Positions 8,359 through 17,004 of a stretch of DNA of 64,000 bases are shown here, in pieces (positions within the stretch are counted from its first letter, which is position 1; each line of letters opens with the position of its first letter). The notes below the pieces were generated by a model. That model did not search any database. It had not been told where the DNA came from and saw nothing but the letters and a program-made list of their open reading frames with translations. The stretch comes from JAXLQL01 sp046331625 (GTDB taxonomy: Bacteria > Acidobacteriota > Terriglobia > Bryobacterales > Bryobacteraceae): contig JAXLQL010000034.1 in NCBI GenBank assembly GCA_046331625.1, positions 17,652 through 81,651 of the forward strand, written 5' to 3'. The position numbers and the translations under genes were made by a program.

Positions 8359-9021
8359 ATGAGCGAACGGGCGCTCCACTTCGATCTCACCCAGCCATGG
8401 GATGGGATCGGTCTGTCTCCCGCCGATGCGCTGGCAGTCGAGGGGCTGCGGGCCGGCGAGGAAAAAGCCTACGAAGAATTGATCGCGCGGTTCCAGGCGC
8501 CGGTGTACAACCTCATCTACCGGCTGCTCGACGATCCTTCCGAGGCAGGCGACGTAGTCCAGGAAGTCTTTCTCAAGATCTTCCGCAACATTGTTTCTTT
8601 CCGCGGCGACAGCAGCTTGAAGACATGGGTCTACCGCATCGCCGTCAATGAGGCGCACAATCACCGCCGCTGGTTCACGCGCAAGCGCGGCCAGGAGATC
8701 GGGCTCGAGGATGAACAAGGAGACGGCCGGACGCTCGAGCAGATGCTGGCGGACCATCAGCGCTCGCCGCTCGAGTTGACGATCGACCACGAAACGCGTG
8801 CCTTCATCGAAGCCGCATTGCAGCAAATGAAGCCCGCCTTCCGCGAAGCGCTCGTGCTGCGCGACATCGAAGGCTTGGCCTACGAAGAGATCGCCGATGT
8901 GCTCCAGATCTCGATCGGGACAGTGAAGTCCCGCATCGTGCGCGGCCGTGACGCGTTGCGCGGCCTGTTGACCGAACGCTTTGAATCGCAGCCCAAGATG
9001 GCGCTAGCGACACAGGGGTGA
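8359..9021 (+). CDS. ECF subfamily RNA polymerase sigma-70 factor
   Basis: A 220-residue sigma factor. Region 2 spans about residues 28-97 (DEVVQEVFLKIF-like block DVVQEVFLKIFRNIVSF, then LKTWVYRIAVNEAHNHRRW), and region 4 about 145-205 (FREALVLRDIEGLAYEEIA, then ISIGTVKSRIVRGRDAL). The ATG at 8359 has a GGAGG Shine-Dalgarno at 8346-8350; an in-frame start at 8152 would run through the promoter and is rejected. It overlaps the next gene by four bases (GTGA), the usual layout for a sigma factor with its anti-sigma partner. A GGAACT/GTC promoter upstream suggests autoregulation. Confidence 0.92.
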   Translation: MSERALHFDLTQPWDGIGLSPADALAVEGLRAGEEKAYEELIARFQAPVYNLIYRLLDDPSEAGDVVQEVFLKIFRNIVSFRGDSSLKTWVYRIAVNEAHNHRRWFTRKRGQEIGLEDEQGDGRTLEQMLADHQRSPLELTIDHETRAFIEAALQQMKPAFREALVLRDIEGLAYEEIADVLQISIGTVKSRIVRGRDALRGLLTERFESQPKMALATQG

Positions 9022-9590
9022 ATGAGATGATCCAGGAACCTTTGCAAGCACTGCCCAAGTTGGCTCCGCCACCCGAGTTGACCATGCAATTGCGTGTGCT
9101 CGGCTCGAAGGAAGCGTCGCGGCGCAGGCGCTTGGCCAGCGCCGAGGCGTTCTTCTCGCACGCGCGCGAATTGGCGAAGTTGTGGTCGTCGCTCTTGATG
9201 CGGCCCTATGCGGTTCCAGCCACCGGCGGAGTGCTCTCCACGGTGCTCTTCTTCAGCTTGCTCTCGCCTTCGCTCACCATCAACCGGAACATTCTCCAGG
9301 ACGTTCCCACGGCGCTCTCCACGCCGGCCGAACTCGAAGGCGCGATCGCGTCGATGAGCTTGGGCCAGACCGCTGACATCGTGGTGGACGTCACTATCGA
9401 CGATCAGGGTCGCGTGGTCGGCTACTCCGCGCCGAAGGGCGAGGCTTGGGCCAAGAATCCGGAGATGGTGCGGCGCGTGGAGAACACCCTGCTGTTCACC
9501 GTGTTCAAGCCCGCAACGTTGCTCGGTGAAAAGGTCACCGGCCGTTCGCGAATCACGCTGCGGCGCAGCGTGATGGACGTGGAAGGCTGA
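9018..9590 (+). CDS. Membrane protein, probable partner (anti-sigma-like) of the ECF sigma factor
   Basis: A 190-residue protein starting at GTG 9018, overlapping the sigma gene stop; an ATG at 9027 is an alternative start. A basic cytoplasmic segment of about 70 residues precedes one hydrophobic stretch (about 71-88, AVPATGGVLSTVLFFSLL). The C-terminal part (QTADIVVDVTIDDQGRVVGY and what follows) resembles TonB C-terminal / energy-transducer-like domains. There is no zinc-finger HxxxCxxC anti-sigma motif. The translational coupling and topology suggest a membrane-bound regulator of the sigma factor. This role is inferred from context. Confidence 0.7.
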   Translation: MNEMIQEPLQALPKLAPPPELTMQLRVLGSKEASRRRRLASAEAFFSHARELAKLWSSLLMRPYAVPATGGVLSTVLFFSLLSPSLTINRNILQDVPTALSTPAELEGAIASMSLGQTADIVVDVTIDDQGRVVGYSAPKGEAWAKNPEMVRRVENTLLFTVFKPATLLGEKVTGRSRITLRRSVMDVEG

Positions 9591-9621
9591 TCGCTGCCCC
9601 GGTAAACCTCTAACATAGAGT

Positions 9622-10365
9622 TTGCCCCGCAAGCTCGGCCAGCACTTCCTCCGCAGCGATCGCTACCTAGAACGGATCCGCGACGCCGCGTGTCCGGTTC
9701 AAACGCCGCTCGTCATCGAGATCGGCGCCGGAGAAGGCGCGCTTACCGCTCACCTCATCGAGCGCGCCAGCCGCGTGATCGCCATTGAGATCGATGCCAC
9801 GCTCGTCTCGCGCCTCATGGTCCGCTTCGCGGGGGACCGCCGCGTCAAGGTGGTGGCCGGTGACGTGCTGGCCACCGACCTCACCCAATGGGGTCCCGCC
9901 GTCGTGGCCGGCAACCTTCCCTACTACATCACCTCGCCTGTGATCGAGCGCGTGCTCGCCCTGGGGCGGCTTCTCCGGTACGCGGTGTTCCTCATTCAGA
10001 AGGAAGTGGCGGATCGCCTGGTTGCCGAGCCTGGCACGCGAGACTACGGGTTCCTTACCGTCGCCACGCAGCTCTCGGCCAAGACGGACCTGCTGTTCAA
10101 GGTTCCGCCGGGCGCATTCTCACCGCCGCCGAAAGTGGAGTCCGCCGTGGTGCGGCTGACTCCTCTCGATGCGACGCATGACCCGACACCGCTGCTCGCG
10201 TTCGCCGGACTGTGCTTTCGCCACAAGCGCAAGACGCTGCGGAACAACCTCGAGCCCTTCTTCGGCAAGGAAGCCGTGGCGGCGCTGCCGGAAGCGGGGT
10301 TGCGCGCCGAGCAGCTTACCCTCGATCAGTTCCGTTCGCTCTACGCACGCGTGGCAGGGCGATAG
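9622..10365 (+). CDS. rsmA: 16S rRNA (adenine(1518)-N6/adenine(1519)-N6)-dimethyltransferase RsmA (KsgA)
   Basis: A 247-residue SAM-dependent methyltransferase that dimethylates two adjacent adenines in the 3'-terminal hairpin of 16S rRNA during 30S maturation. Seen: the KLGQHFL start (4-10), SAM-binding motif I VIEIGAGEGALT (about 31-42), and the catalytic NLPYYITSP (about 98-106). The C-terminal RHKRKTLRNNL and LTLDQF blocks are also family signatures. The start is a TTG at 9622, five bases after a TAACAT hexamer. The usual family length is about 260-280 residues, so this is slightly short but complete. Confidence 0.95.
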   Translation: MPRKLGQHFLRSDRYLERIRDAACPVQTPLVIEIGAGEGALTAHLIERASRVIAIEIDATLVSRLMVRFAGDRRVKVVAGDVLATDLTQWGPAVVAGNLPYYITSPVIERVLALGRLLRYAVFLIQKEVADRLVAEPGTRDYGFLTVATQLSAKTDLLFKVPPGAFSPPPKVESAVVRLTPLDATHDPTPLLAFAGLCFRHKRKTLRNNLEPFFGKEAVAALPEAGLRAEQLTLDQFRSLYARVAGR

Positions 10366-10392
10366 GCGCGGAGTGAGCCCGCGCCTCCGTTG

Positions 10393-11202
10393 TTACGGCC
10401 GTGGCCCCGGAGGAGGTCCACCTGGACCACCGCCCGGACCGCCGCCACCCGGCTGATCCGGCGAACTGCCCAAGCTGAGATCGCAGACAAGCTTCGCGTC
10501 CGCTTCGATCCAGTTCGTCTTGTCGCGGGCATCGAGCATCAGGAAGCTGCCCGAGTTGCTCGTAATGGAGCCAGTGGCCGAAGCGCCCATGTAGATGCCA
10601 TCCGTGGTGTTCAGTGTGTCGCGCGCCCGCGTCGGATAGGCGCTGTTCGCTTTGTAGACCGCGTCAGTGAAATTCTCGTTGAAGAAAAACTGGCTGGTGA
10701 ACTCGTAGGTCTGATCCAGGCCGTCGAACAGACGCACCTTGATGTGGATGTGAACCGCGCGTCCCGGATACCAGCCCGGATAGATCGTCGTGAAATAGAC
10801 GTTGCCCTGCCGGTTCGTCGATTGAAACCCGCGCAGAAACTTCTTCCCGGTGGAGCTTTGCGCGGCCACATCCGAGTAGACGCCACTGGCGTCGCAATGC
10901 CAGATGTCGACATAGGCGCCGGTGAGCGGAACGGTTCCGCAGTCCACCTTCTTCGACACGTTGATGGCGAGCGCGAGCGGCGTCCCGGGGCGCATCGAAT
11001 TGTCGGAAGGGTCGAGCCGGATGTCGCTGCGGTTGAGTTCCTCATCGACGAAATACGGGCCTTCGGTAAGGCTCGGAGAACCGAGGACCGCGCATGGCGC
11101 CTGGCTCCAAAGCGGCGAATGGCCGGCCGGCAACCCCATCAGTGCGGCCGCGCCCACAGCGCGAATTACATCGCGGCGAGTCGGTTGAAAAATGCGTGTC
11201 AT
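10393..11202 (-). CDS. Intradiol ring-cleavage dioxygenase-like protein, exported
   Basis: A 269-residue protein of the intradiol (protocatechuate 3,4-dioxygenase-like) family. The iron(III) ligands are visible: Tyr109 (SGVYSD), Tyr145 (YPGWYPGR) and His151/His153 (HIHIK). A twin-arginine signal (PTRRDVIRAVGAAALMG) suggests folded export with its metal. The C-terminus is a glycine- and proline-rich tail of about 22 residues. Cytoplasmic enzymes cleave catechols; exported relatives have poorly defined substrates. It is convergent with rsmA. A CATACT hexamer lies seven bases before the ATG on the minus strand. Confidence 0.85.
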   Translation of the reverse strand: MTRIFQPTRRDVIRAVGAAALMGLPAGHSPLWSQAPCAVLGSPSLTEGPYFVDEELNRSDIRLDPSDNSMRPGTPLALAINVSKKVDCGTVPLTGAYVDIWHCDASGVYSDVAAQSSTGKKFLRGFQSTNRQGNVYFTTIYPGWYPGRAVHIHIKVRLFDGLDQTYEFTSQFFFNENFTDAVYKANSAYPTRARDTLNTTDGIYMGASATGSITSNSGSFLMLDARDKTNWIEADAKLVCDLSLGSSPDQPGGGGPGGGPGGPPPGPRP

Positions 11203-11314
11203 GTACGCCAGTATGCAGGTTCCAGCGTTTCCAGAAAAGCCTTTCTGACCCTTCTTTACAGGCCTTTACCGGTCTTTACACTCGAGTATGGATTCGTTAA
11301 GCCTGCAGGTGAGT

Positions 11315-12520
11315 TCAGCGGCTTTCGAGCGCGAACAAGTGTCCGTTCGATCGCACGAACATCGCTCCGCCGGAGATGGCTGGACTCGCCAACACGTTCT
11401 CGCGCAGCTCGTACTTGCCAAGCGTGCGAAACGCATCGGAAGCTTCGAGCGTGAAGATCTCGCCCGCGCCCGTCACCACGTGGAGCCGCCCTTGCGCCAC
11501 CACCGGACTCGCATCGCACTCGGCCTCCGTTGGCAATCGCTGCTGCCAGACGATGCGGCCATCTCGCGTGTCGAGACACGAGACGACGCAGTTCCGATGA
11601 ACAGTGAACAGCCGTTCCGCCGCAAGCACCGGCGATGCCACGTACGCACCTCCGCGTGAAGTGCGCCACGCGGTGGCGCCATCGGCGCCGAGCGACATCA
11701 CCACGTTTCCACCCGGACCATTCGACGTCGCAAACAACAGCCCCTTCGCAACAACCGGCGTCGGGACCACGTACTGCGAGAGCCCGGAGGTGGTCCAGAG
11801 CGTGCGGCCGTCGTCGTAGCTGTAGACGGTGACGTTCTCGTGACCGGCGACGACGATCGCGCGATCCCACACTACGGGAGTCGCGTAAGCGGCCTGTCTC
11901 GTCTTGCGCGGAACACGCCACATCGGCTTGCCCGTGCTCTTGTCGATCGAGTAGAGGAAGCTCGGTCCGTCGGTTTCGACATTAAGAATGACTCGGCCGC
12001 CTGAGATCACGGGTGACGACGCAACGCCCATGTGATGTGCGAATGGGCCGATCGGCAAGTTCCAAACTGGAGAACCATCGGCTCGAAGCGCGACGAGTCC
12101 GAACGAACCGAAGTATGCGTAGACGCACTCGCCGTCTGTGGCAGGCGTAGGCGTCGCTGGTTGGTTCACGCCGGAGATTTTCTCGATCTCGTTCGACGTG
12201 ACTTCGTGTTGCCACTCGATTCGTCCTGTTTTGCGATCGATCGCGAGCACCAGCAGCCGGCCTTGGTTTCCCGCGATGCGGCGCGTGATCGAGGTCTCGC
12301 GCTCGAACGCTGTGAGGTAGATGCGATCGCCCCAGACGATGGGCGAGGAGTGGCCGGGTCCTGGGAGCTTGGTTCGCCAGAGTTCACGCTGTGGCGCAGC
12401 GAACTTCTCGAGCGAGGTTCCGTCGCCACGTGGACCACGGAATTGCGGCCAGTTCTCAGCCGTGCAAAAGGTTGCCGCGAGCAGAAAGGTCGCGAGGCGG
12501 CCGAGACACGTGGTGGGCAT
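11315..12520 (-). CDS. PQQ-like beta-propeller repeat protein, secreted
   Basis: A 401-residue exported protein with a signal peptide (residues 1-21) followed by WPQFRGPRGDGTS, the typical entry to acidobacterial and planctomycetal PQQ-like propellers. Repeats of the form DxxTGxxxW occur through the chain (for example KTGRIEWQHE, STGKPMWRVP, DGRIVWQQRL). No quinoprotein-dehydrogenase catalytic residues are evident, so it is more likely a binding or assembly propeller than an enzyme. Its start directly abuts the stop of the nitronate monooxygenase gene, making it the last gene of a four-gene operon. Confidence 0.85.
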   Translation of the reverse strand: MPTTCLGRLATFLLAATFCTAENWPQFRGPRGDGTSLEKFAAPQRELWRTKLPGPGHSSPIVWGDRIYLTAFERETSITRRIAGNQGRLLVLAIDRKTGRIEWQHEVTSNEIEKISGVNQPATPTPATDGECVYAYFGSFGLVALRADGSPVWNLPIGPFAHHMGVASSPVISGGRVILNVETDGPSFLYSIDKSTGKPMWRVPRKTRQAAYATPVVWDRAIVVAGHENVTVYSYDDGRTLWTTSGLSQYVVPTPVVAKGLLFATSNGPGGNVVMSLGADGATAWRTSRGGAYVASPVLAAERLFTVHRNCVVSCLDTRDGRIVWQQRLPTEAECDASPVVAQGRLHVVTGAGEIFTLEASDAFRTLGKYELRENVLASPAISGGAMFVRSNGHLFALESR

Positions 12521-13555
12521 TCAAAGCCCCTGGGCGAGCAGCCGCGTCAGTTCACCCGCCGGAATCTCGCGGCAGCCGCTGGCATTCTCGCCACACCACA
12601 GAGCGGAGAAGCTCGAGTCGCCGCGTCGTTCGGCTGCGGTGCGAAGCGGTGCCAGCGCGGCAGTCGCCAGAGGAAACGCCGGAGCGATGTCGCTCATCGG
12701 TCCGAGCTCGCGTATGATGCGGTTGACGATACCGCGCGCTGGCCGCCCCGAGAATAGGCGTGTGAGGGCGGTGTGCCGCGCGGCATCCGAACGCAGCGCG
12801 GCACGATGGATGGGGCTCGTGGTGGTCTCGGGGCAAAGGAGAAACGCCGTGCCTACCTGGACCGCGCTCGCGCCCAAAGCCAATGCGGCGCGGACACCAG
12901 CGGCGTCCGCGATGCCACCGGCCGCGATGACGGGCACACGGACCGCGCGGGCGACTTGCGGCACGAGAGCGAACGTTCCGGTCTGAGTAGTGAGGTCGCT
13001 CGAGAGGAACATGCCGCGATGGCCGCCGGCTTCGAGGCCTTGCGCGATGATTGCGTCCGCACCGCGGGCTTCGAGCCAGAGCGCCTCTTCGACCGTGGTA
13101 GCCGACGAGAGCACGACCGCGCCGCTCCACTTGACCCGAGCAAACAGATCGGGCTCGGGCAATCCGAAGTGGAAGCTGACGACAGGCGGCCGAAACTCTT
13201 CGACGATGTCTGCGGTTTCGGCGGAGAAAGGGCTTCGGGCGGGCGCGGGCGCGATGGCGGCGGGGTCGATGCCGAATTCCTCGTAGTAAGGAGCAAGCGC
13301 GGCGCGCCAGCGGGCTTCGTGAGCGAGGTCCGGCACGGGCGGCGTGTGGCAGAAGAAATTCAAGTTATACGGCCTGGAGGTTTGCACTTGAATTGCGGCA
13401 ATCTCCGCACGGATTTGAGCGGGAGTGAGCATCGCGCAAGGGAGAGAGCCGAGTCCGCCAGCGGTGGAGACTCCGATGGCGAGGGCGCTCGATTGGACGC
13501 CGGCCATGGGGGCTTGGATGATGGGGAGGTCGAGGAGTTCCTGCAAGCGAGGCAT
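12521..13555 (-). CDS. Nitronate monooxygenase (2-nitropropane dioxygenase family)
   Basis: A 344-residue FMN-dependent TIM-barrel enzyme. The start MPRLQELLDLPIIQAPMAG carries the family entry motif, GLEAGGHRG contains the catalytic histidine, and VPVIAAGGIAD followed by LGASAVQVGTAFL binds the FMN phosphate. It oxidises alkyl nitronates such as propionate 3-nitronate. The ATG at 13555 shares one base with the upstream MsrP-like stop (TGATG), so translation is coupled; longer in-frame starts lie within that gene. It is the third gene of the cytochrome b operon. Confidence 0.9.
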   Translation of the reverse strand: MPRLQELLDLPIIQAPMAGVQSSALAIGVSTAGGLGSLPCAMLTPAQIRAEIAAIQVQTSRPYNLNFFCHTPPVPDLAHEARWRAALAPYYEEFGIDPAAIAPAPARSPFSAETADIVEEFRPPVVSFHFGLPEPDLFARVKWSGAVVLSSATTVEEALWLEARGADAIIAQGLEAGGHRGMFLSSDLTTQTGTFALVPQVARAVRVPVIAAGGIADAAGVRAALALGASAVQVGTAFLLCPETTTSPIHRAALRSDAARHTALTRLFSGRPARGIVNRIIRELGPMSDIAPAFPLATAALAPLRTAAERRGDSSFSALWCGENASGCREIPAGELTRLLAQGL

Positions 13556-14307
13556 CAAATCCCCGCGTACCACGAATATCCACCCTCGGGCGACGATGCT
13601 CCCAACCCTTTGCCGAACCCCTTCACGCTGTCGGTCACCGTCAGCCGCGTGATGTATTTCAGACTCTTGTACCCAAGCTGCCGCGGCACCCGCAGCCGCA
13701 GCGGGCCGCCGTTTCCCGGCGGCAAGTCCCCGCCGTTCATCGCATAGGTAATGAGCGTCTGAGGGTGCAACGCGTCCGCCATGTCGAGGCTGCCCCACCA
13801 TCGTTTCTGGATCGTGAAGAACACCGCGAACTTCGCTTCCGGCAGCGCGCCCACCGCCTCCAAGACGCGCGCCAGCGTAACTCCGGTCCACTCCGCGATG
13901 AACGACCATCCTTCCTCGCACGCCAGGTGAGTAATCTGGTTGCTCGCGGGATACCCCCGTAACTCCTCGATCGAAAATGTCCTCGGCCGCGTGACCATCC
14001 CGTCCACCTGGAGCCGCCAGTCTTTGAATCCGCCTTCCTGGAGCCGCAGGTACGTCTCGTCTTTCGGAGGCTTGCCGTTCGCGTACGCGGGCCGCGAAAT
14101 CTGGTCGCGCGAAAATTCCCGAGCCAAAGAGTGCCGCGTCAACAGCCGGTGAGCCCCGTAAGTCAGCGTCGTGCCCGGACCCCAGATCCCTCCGCCATCG
14201 GGTGGCGCCAGTCCATATTGATCGGCCAGCTTGGCGGCAACGGCGAGTCCGGATGCGCCTGCGGCGGTCGCGAGCCCGCCCGTGATGAGTTTGCGGCGTG
14301 AAGTCAT
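13555..14307 (-). CDS. MsrP-like molybdopterin-dependent oxidoreductase (sulfite oxidase fold), Tat-exported
   Basis: A 250-residue oxidoreductase of the sulfite oxidase fold, closest in layout to MsrP (YedY). The molybdenum-ligating cysteine is Cys130 in HLACEEGWSFIAEWTGV. A signal with SRRKLITGG and a hydrophobic stretch directs Tat export. MsrP repairs methionine sulfoxide in the periplasm using electrons from a membrane cytochrome b, which fits the cytochrome b gene overlapping upstream by four bases (ATGA). It needs molybdenum cofactor; moaA is found near 18.8 kb. The substrate is not proven by sequence. Confidence 0.85.
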   Translation of the reverse strand: MTSRRKLITGGLATAAGASGLAVAAKLADQYGLAPPDGGGIWGPGTTLTYGAHRLLTRHSLAREFSRDQISRPAYANGKPPKDETYLRLQEGGFKDWRLQVDGMVTRPRTFSIEELRGYPASNQITHLACEEGWSFIAEWTGVTLARVLEAVGALPEAKFAVFFTIQKRWWGSLDMADALHPQTLITYAMNGGDLPPGNGGPLRLRVPRQLGYKSLKYITRLTVTDSVKGFGKGLGASSPEGGYSWYAGI

Positions 14308-15008
14308 GCTTGCTCCTGCCATGCGGCTCCGCGGCCCGTGATCATCGCTCGCATGCGGGCGCGGAATCCCGAGATGCACACCATCGCGACGTGGCCCACG
14401 AGAAACGCCACGAGCAAGAGCGTGATGAAGAAGTGGATCGTGCGAGCCGATTGCTGCCCGCCGAAGGCCGTCGCTGCGAACGGAACAGCGGATACGAAGG
14501 CGGGCGACATGGCGAGGCCGGTCCAGATCATCAGCGGGAACAGCACGAAGATCACGGCGAGGTACGTGATCCGCTGCAGCGAATTGTATGACTCGCTTTG
14601 CGCGCGCCACGACAGATCCGCCGGCGCCAGGTTCCTTCGAAAATGTCCGCTCACGAATCCCCACACGCCATACAGCAGCGCGGTGAACACGGCGAACCAT
14701 GCGGCTTGGAAGTGGAGACTGCGGCTCCAACCGTTCTGATCCTTCAGCACGTAGCCGTAGCCCGTTTGCACGGCGCCTCGCGACGCGGGGATCGGAATGT
14801 CGAATAGAGACGGCATCGAGACGTTGCCGGTCTCGCCCCAGTAGAATCGCGGGTGCGAGATCAGGATCTCGATTCCGGAGACGAGCAGCGCCAGGAAGCA
14901 AGCCGCGGTGATCCAGTGCGTGACGCGAACCAGCGCTGCGTGCCGGGGCGCATCGGCAACACGCGGCGCCGAAGAAGCAATACCGTGCGTGAGTGCGATG
15001 TCCGGCAC
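14304..15008 (-). CDS. Cytochrome b/b6-type membrane subunit, electron donor for MsrP-like enzyme
   Basis: A 234-residue integral membrane protein with four hydrophobic helices and heme-ligand histidines at RVTHWITAACFLAL (near 31), SLHFQAAWFAV (near 98) and TIHFFITLLLVAFLVGHVAM (near 191 and 205). It matches the cytochrome b561/formate dehydrogenase gamma fold. It would pass quinol electrons to the exported molybdoenzyme encoded next. It is the first gene of the operon; the GTG start at 15008 follows a TAGCCT hexamer by six bases. It is not the MsrQ family by its motifs, which is a departure from the classical MsrPQ pair. Confidence 0.82.
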   Translation of the reverse strand: MPDIALTHGIASSAPRVADAPRHAALVRVTHWITAACFLALLVSGIEILISHPRFYWGETGNVSMPSLFDIPIPASRGAVQTGYGYVLKDQNGWSRSLHFQAAWFAVFTALLYGVWGFVSGHFRRNLAPADLSWRAQSESYNSLQRITYLAVIFVLFPLMIWTGLAMSPAFVSAVPFAATAFGGQQSARTIHFFITLLLVAFLVGHVAMVCISGFRARMRAMITGRGAAWQEQA

Positions 15009-15036
15009 ACGGATAGGCTACCAGAATCCTCCGCTG

Positions 15037-16311
15037 TCAGCCGCCCTTCTTGCGGCGAACGCGGCGAACTCCTTTTCCATACGCGCGAACCTCGACATGC
15101 AGCGCAGCATACACATAGAACTTCGTCTCGCTGCCCTCGTTTCCGAAATAATAACCCGTCGCGCTGTACTCGGCCTCGCCGAGATGCGCGACCGCCGTCG
15201 AATCGTCACCCTTGGTCCAACCCCCCGGCTCCTTCTCGATAAGGCGGGGATCCACCCAGACGGCGTCTAACCAGTCGCCGTCCCCGGAATTCGTCCGAAT
15301 GGCGAGCGCGTCTCGAAAATTGCGGGATCCACCGGCTCACCGAGTTGTGCCAACTCATTCTTTGCCGGGAAGTGCTCGAGCTGCCACGCCTACCGGCGTA
15401 TGTTTCAAACATATAGAGGAACAGATGTATCCTGAGTCTCTCGGCGAGCGGTGCGAGAGTCCGTCCCGTGATCCGTTGCGGGTCCTTCTGGGGCCTCGTA
15501 CTCCGGGCATAGAGATGCGGGCACGGAAATGCGAGCGTCGCTCGTTTGGGGCGGAAAGCCACCATCGTCGAGCAGCGCCCGGAGCTTCAGCCGCACCCGG
15601 AGCTTCAGCCGCACCCGCAGATTGCGGCCGTCCCGGCACGCTGGCGGCGCAGCATTTGCGGATTCGGCGCCACGGCGGATCAAGTAGGTCAGCGTCACTC
15701 GCACACCGCCCCACACCTTTCGGATTTCGTGGTTCACGTCGCCGAAGAGGCGGCCCAATGGATCCGGCCGGTCCTCTTGCGACTCGGCTGCACGGTGTCT
15801 CTCAGAAATTCCAATGGTTCGAGAGCTGCGAGGGCACCAACGTGCCAAGCATGTCGCCGCCGCGCGGTGTGTCTTTGTGCGCCGCGAAAGGGCCGCCGTC
15901 CGTGTAGATGTTCAGGTTGTAGAGCTCCGCGCGGAGCGAGCCGGAAAATCCCTGCGTCAACTCGCGGCGAATCTGCTCGAGCACGCCGGACTCCAGGGGA
16001 TCGAGCCATCGACGGTGAAAGCGCCGCCCTCGGCCTTGATCTGCAACGCATCGCGGACCCGCGAGTCATACCGCGTCTTGCGCCCTGCGCCAAATCCCGC
16101 CGGTGAGCATCGCGCCAAGAGAGGAGCCATTGCCGGCCAGTTCTCTAGGATTCTTCGCGCGGACCACCGGCACGCGAGTCTTGTCCGGGAAGCAGAGCGT
16201 CACCGGCTTCTCGGGAACCAGCGTCCCGCCGCACGTGAATGGCGCTTGGATTCCGTGCACCGCGCGGCGGAGCCCTTCGAGCAGGACTTACCGGAGCGGC
16301 CGTGGACATGA
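15037..16311 (-). pseudogene. Degraded Fe(II)/2-oxoglutarate oxygenase-like gene
   Basis: Pieces of one protein lie in order on the minus strand in shifting frames. Examples are FTCGGTLVPEKPVTL (near 16240-16195), GRKTRYDSRVRDALQIKAEG (near 16085-16030), RAELYNLNIYTDGGPFAAHK followed by DTPRGGDMLGTLV (near 15925-15835), GDVNHEIRKVWGGVRVTLTY (near 15750-15690) and AHLGEAEYSATGY (near 15195-15155). The HKD is the HxD iron motif, and the later His and Arg fit the distal ligands. At least five frameshifts and internal stops separate them, so no functional product is possible. An 18-base exact tandem duplication lies inside. Confidence 0.75.
15581..15616. repeat. 18-base exact tandem duplication inside the pseudogene
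   Basis: The unit GGAGCTTCAGCCGCACCC occurs twice in a row (15581-15598 and 15599-15616). It repeats six codons (RLKLRV-like on the minus strand) and fits slippage in a gene no longer under selection. Confidence 0.85.
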
Positions 16312-16350
16312 TTCTCGCGAGGTTACCAGATTGATTGGCTGGCGGCGATA

Positions 16351-16998
16351 ATGGTTCCCATGGCGGACACAGAGACCAAACCCGAATCGACCGAATCCAC
16401 CGGACTCAGCGAAGCGACCATCGGCATCACGCTTGCGCTCTTCGCGGCCATTCTCGCCGTCACCGACCTTGGCGGCGGCAAGTATGGCGACGACGAAATC
16501 AAGGCCGTGAACGAGAAGGCGAACGCCTATCAGTGGTACTCGACCAAGGGCATCAAAGAGACGCAAGTGGAAGGCGAGGCGGCGATGCTTGACGCCCTGG
16601 TTCAAGCGGGCGTGATCTCAGGGCCGCAGGTGGAAGGCGTGAAAAGCGCGGCCGAGAAGGCTCGCAAGCGCGCCAAGCAGTACGGGCGCGAGAAGAACGA
16701 GATCCTGCTCGGCTCCGCGACGGTCGGCAAAGACAACTGGGCGCAAGACGTCGGCGGCGTGATGGGCAAGGTGGTCGGCGCACGGGAATGGGAGAAGAAA
16801 GTGGATGAACTCGCCAAGGCGGGTGACTTCTTCGATCTCGCCACCGTCTTCCTGCAATTGGGACTCGTGATGGGCGCGGTTGCGCTCGTGCTGAAAGATC
16901 CTCGCACCCGGTCCTGGTTCTACTATGGGCTGATCGCGATGGGGCTGGTGGGCGCGGGCTTGAGCGTGCGGGCTTGGATGATCGGGCTCGGCACGTAG
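16351..16998 (+). CDS. DUF4337 family membrane protein
   Basis: A 215-residue protein matching DUF4337 by layout. One hydrophobic helix lies at about 24-43, then a charged coiled-coil-like region containing the KANAYQWYSTKGIKE motif, and two C-terminal hydrophobic helices at about 160-178 and 190-212. The function of the family is unknown. A second ATG at 16360 (MADTETKPES) is an equally plausible start. It stands alone between the pseudogene and a convergent response regulator, with no visible partner. Confidence 0.8.
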   Translation: MVPMADTETKPESTESTGLSEATIGITLALFAAILAVTDLGGGKYGDDEIKAVNEKANAYQWYSTKGIKETQVEGEAAMLDALVQAGVISGPQVEGVKSAAEKARKRAKQYGREKNEILLGSATVGKDNWAQDVGGVMGKVVGAREWEKKVDELAKAGDFFDLATVFLQLGLVMGAVALVLKDPRTRSWFYYGLIAMGLVGAGLSVRAWMIGLGT

Positions 16999-17004
16999 GC
17001 TCGC

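Noticed and set aside
10390..11454. A plus-strand frame of 354 codons
   Set aside because: It is antisense to the intradiol dioxygenase, whose iron ligands are intact.
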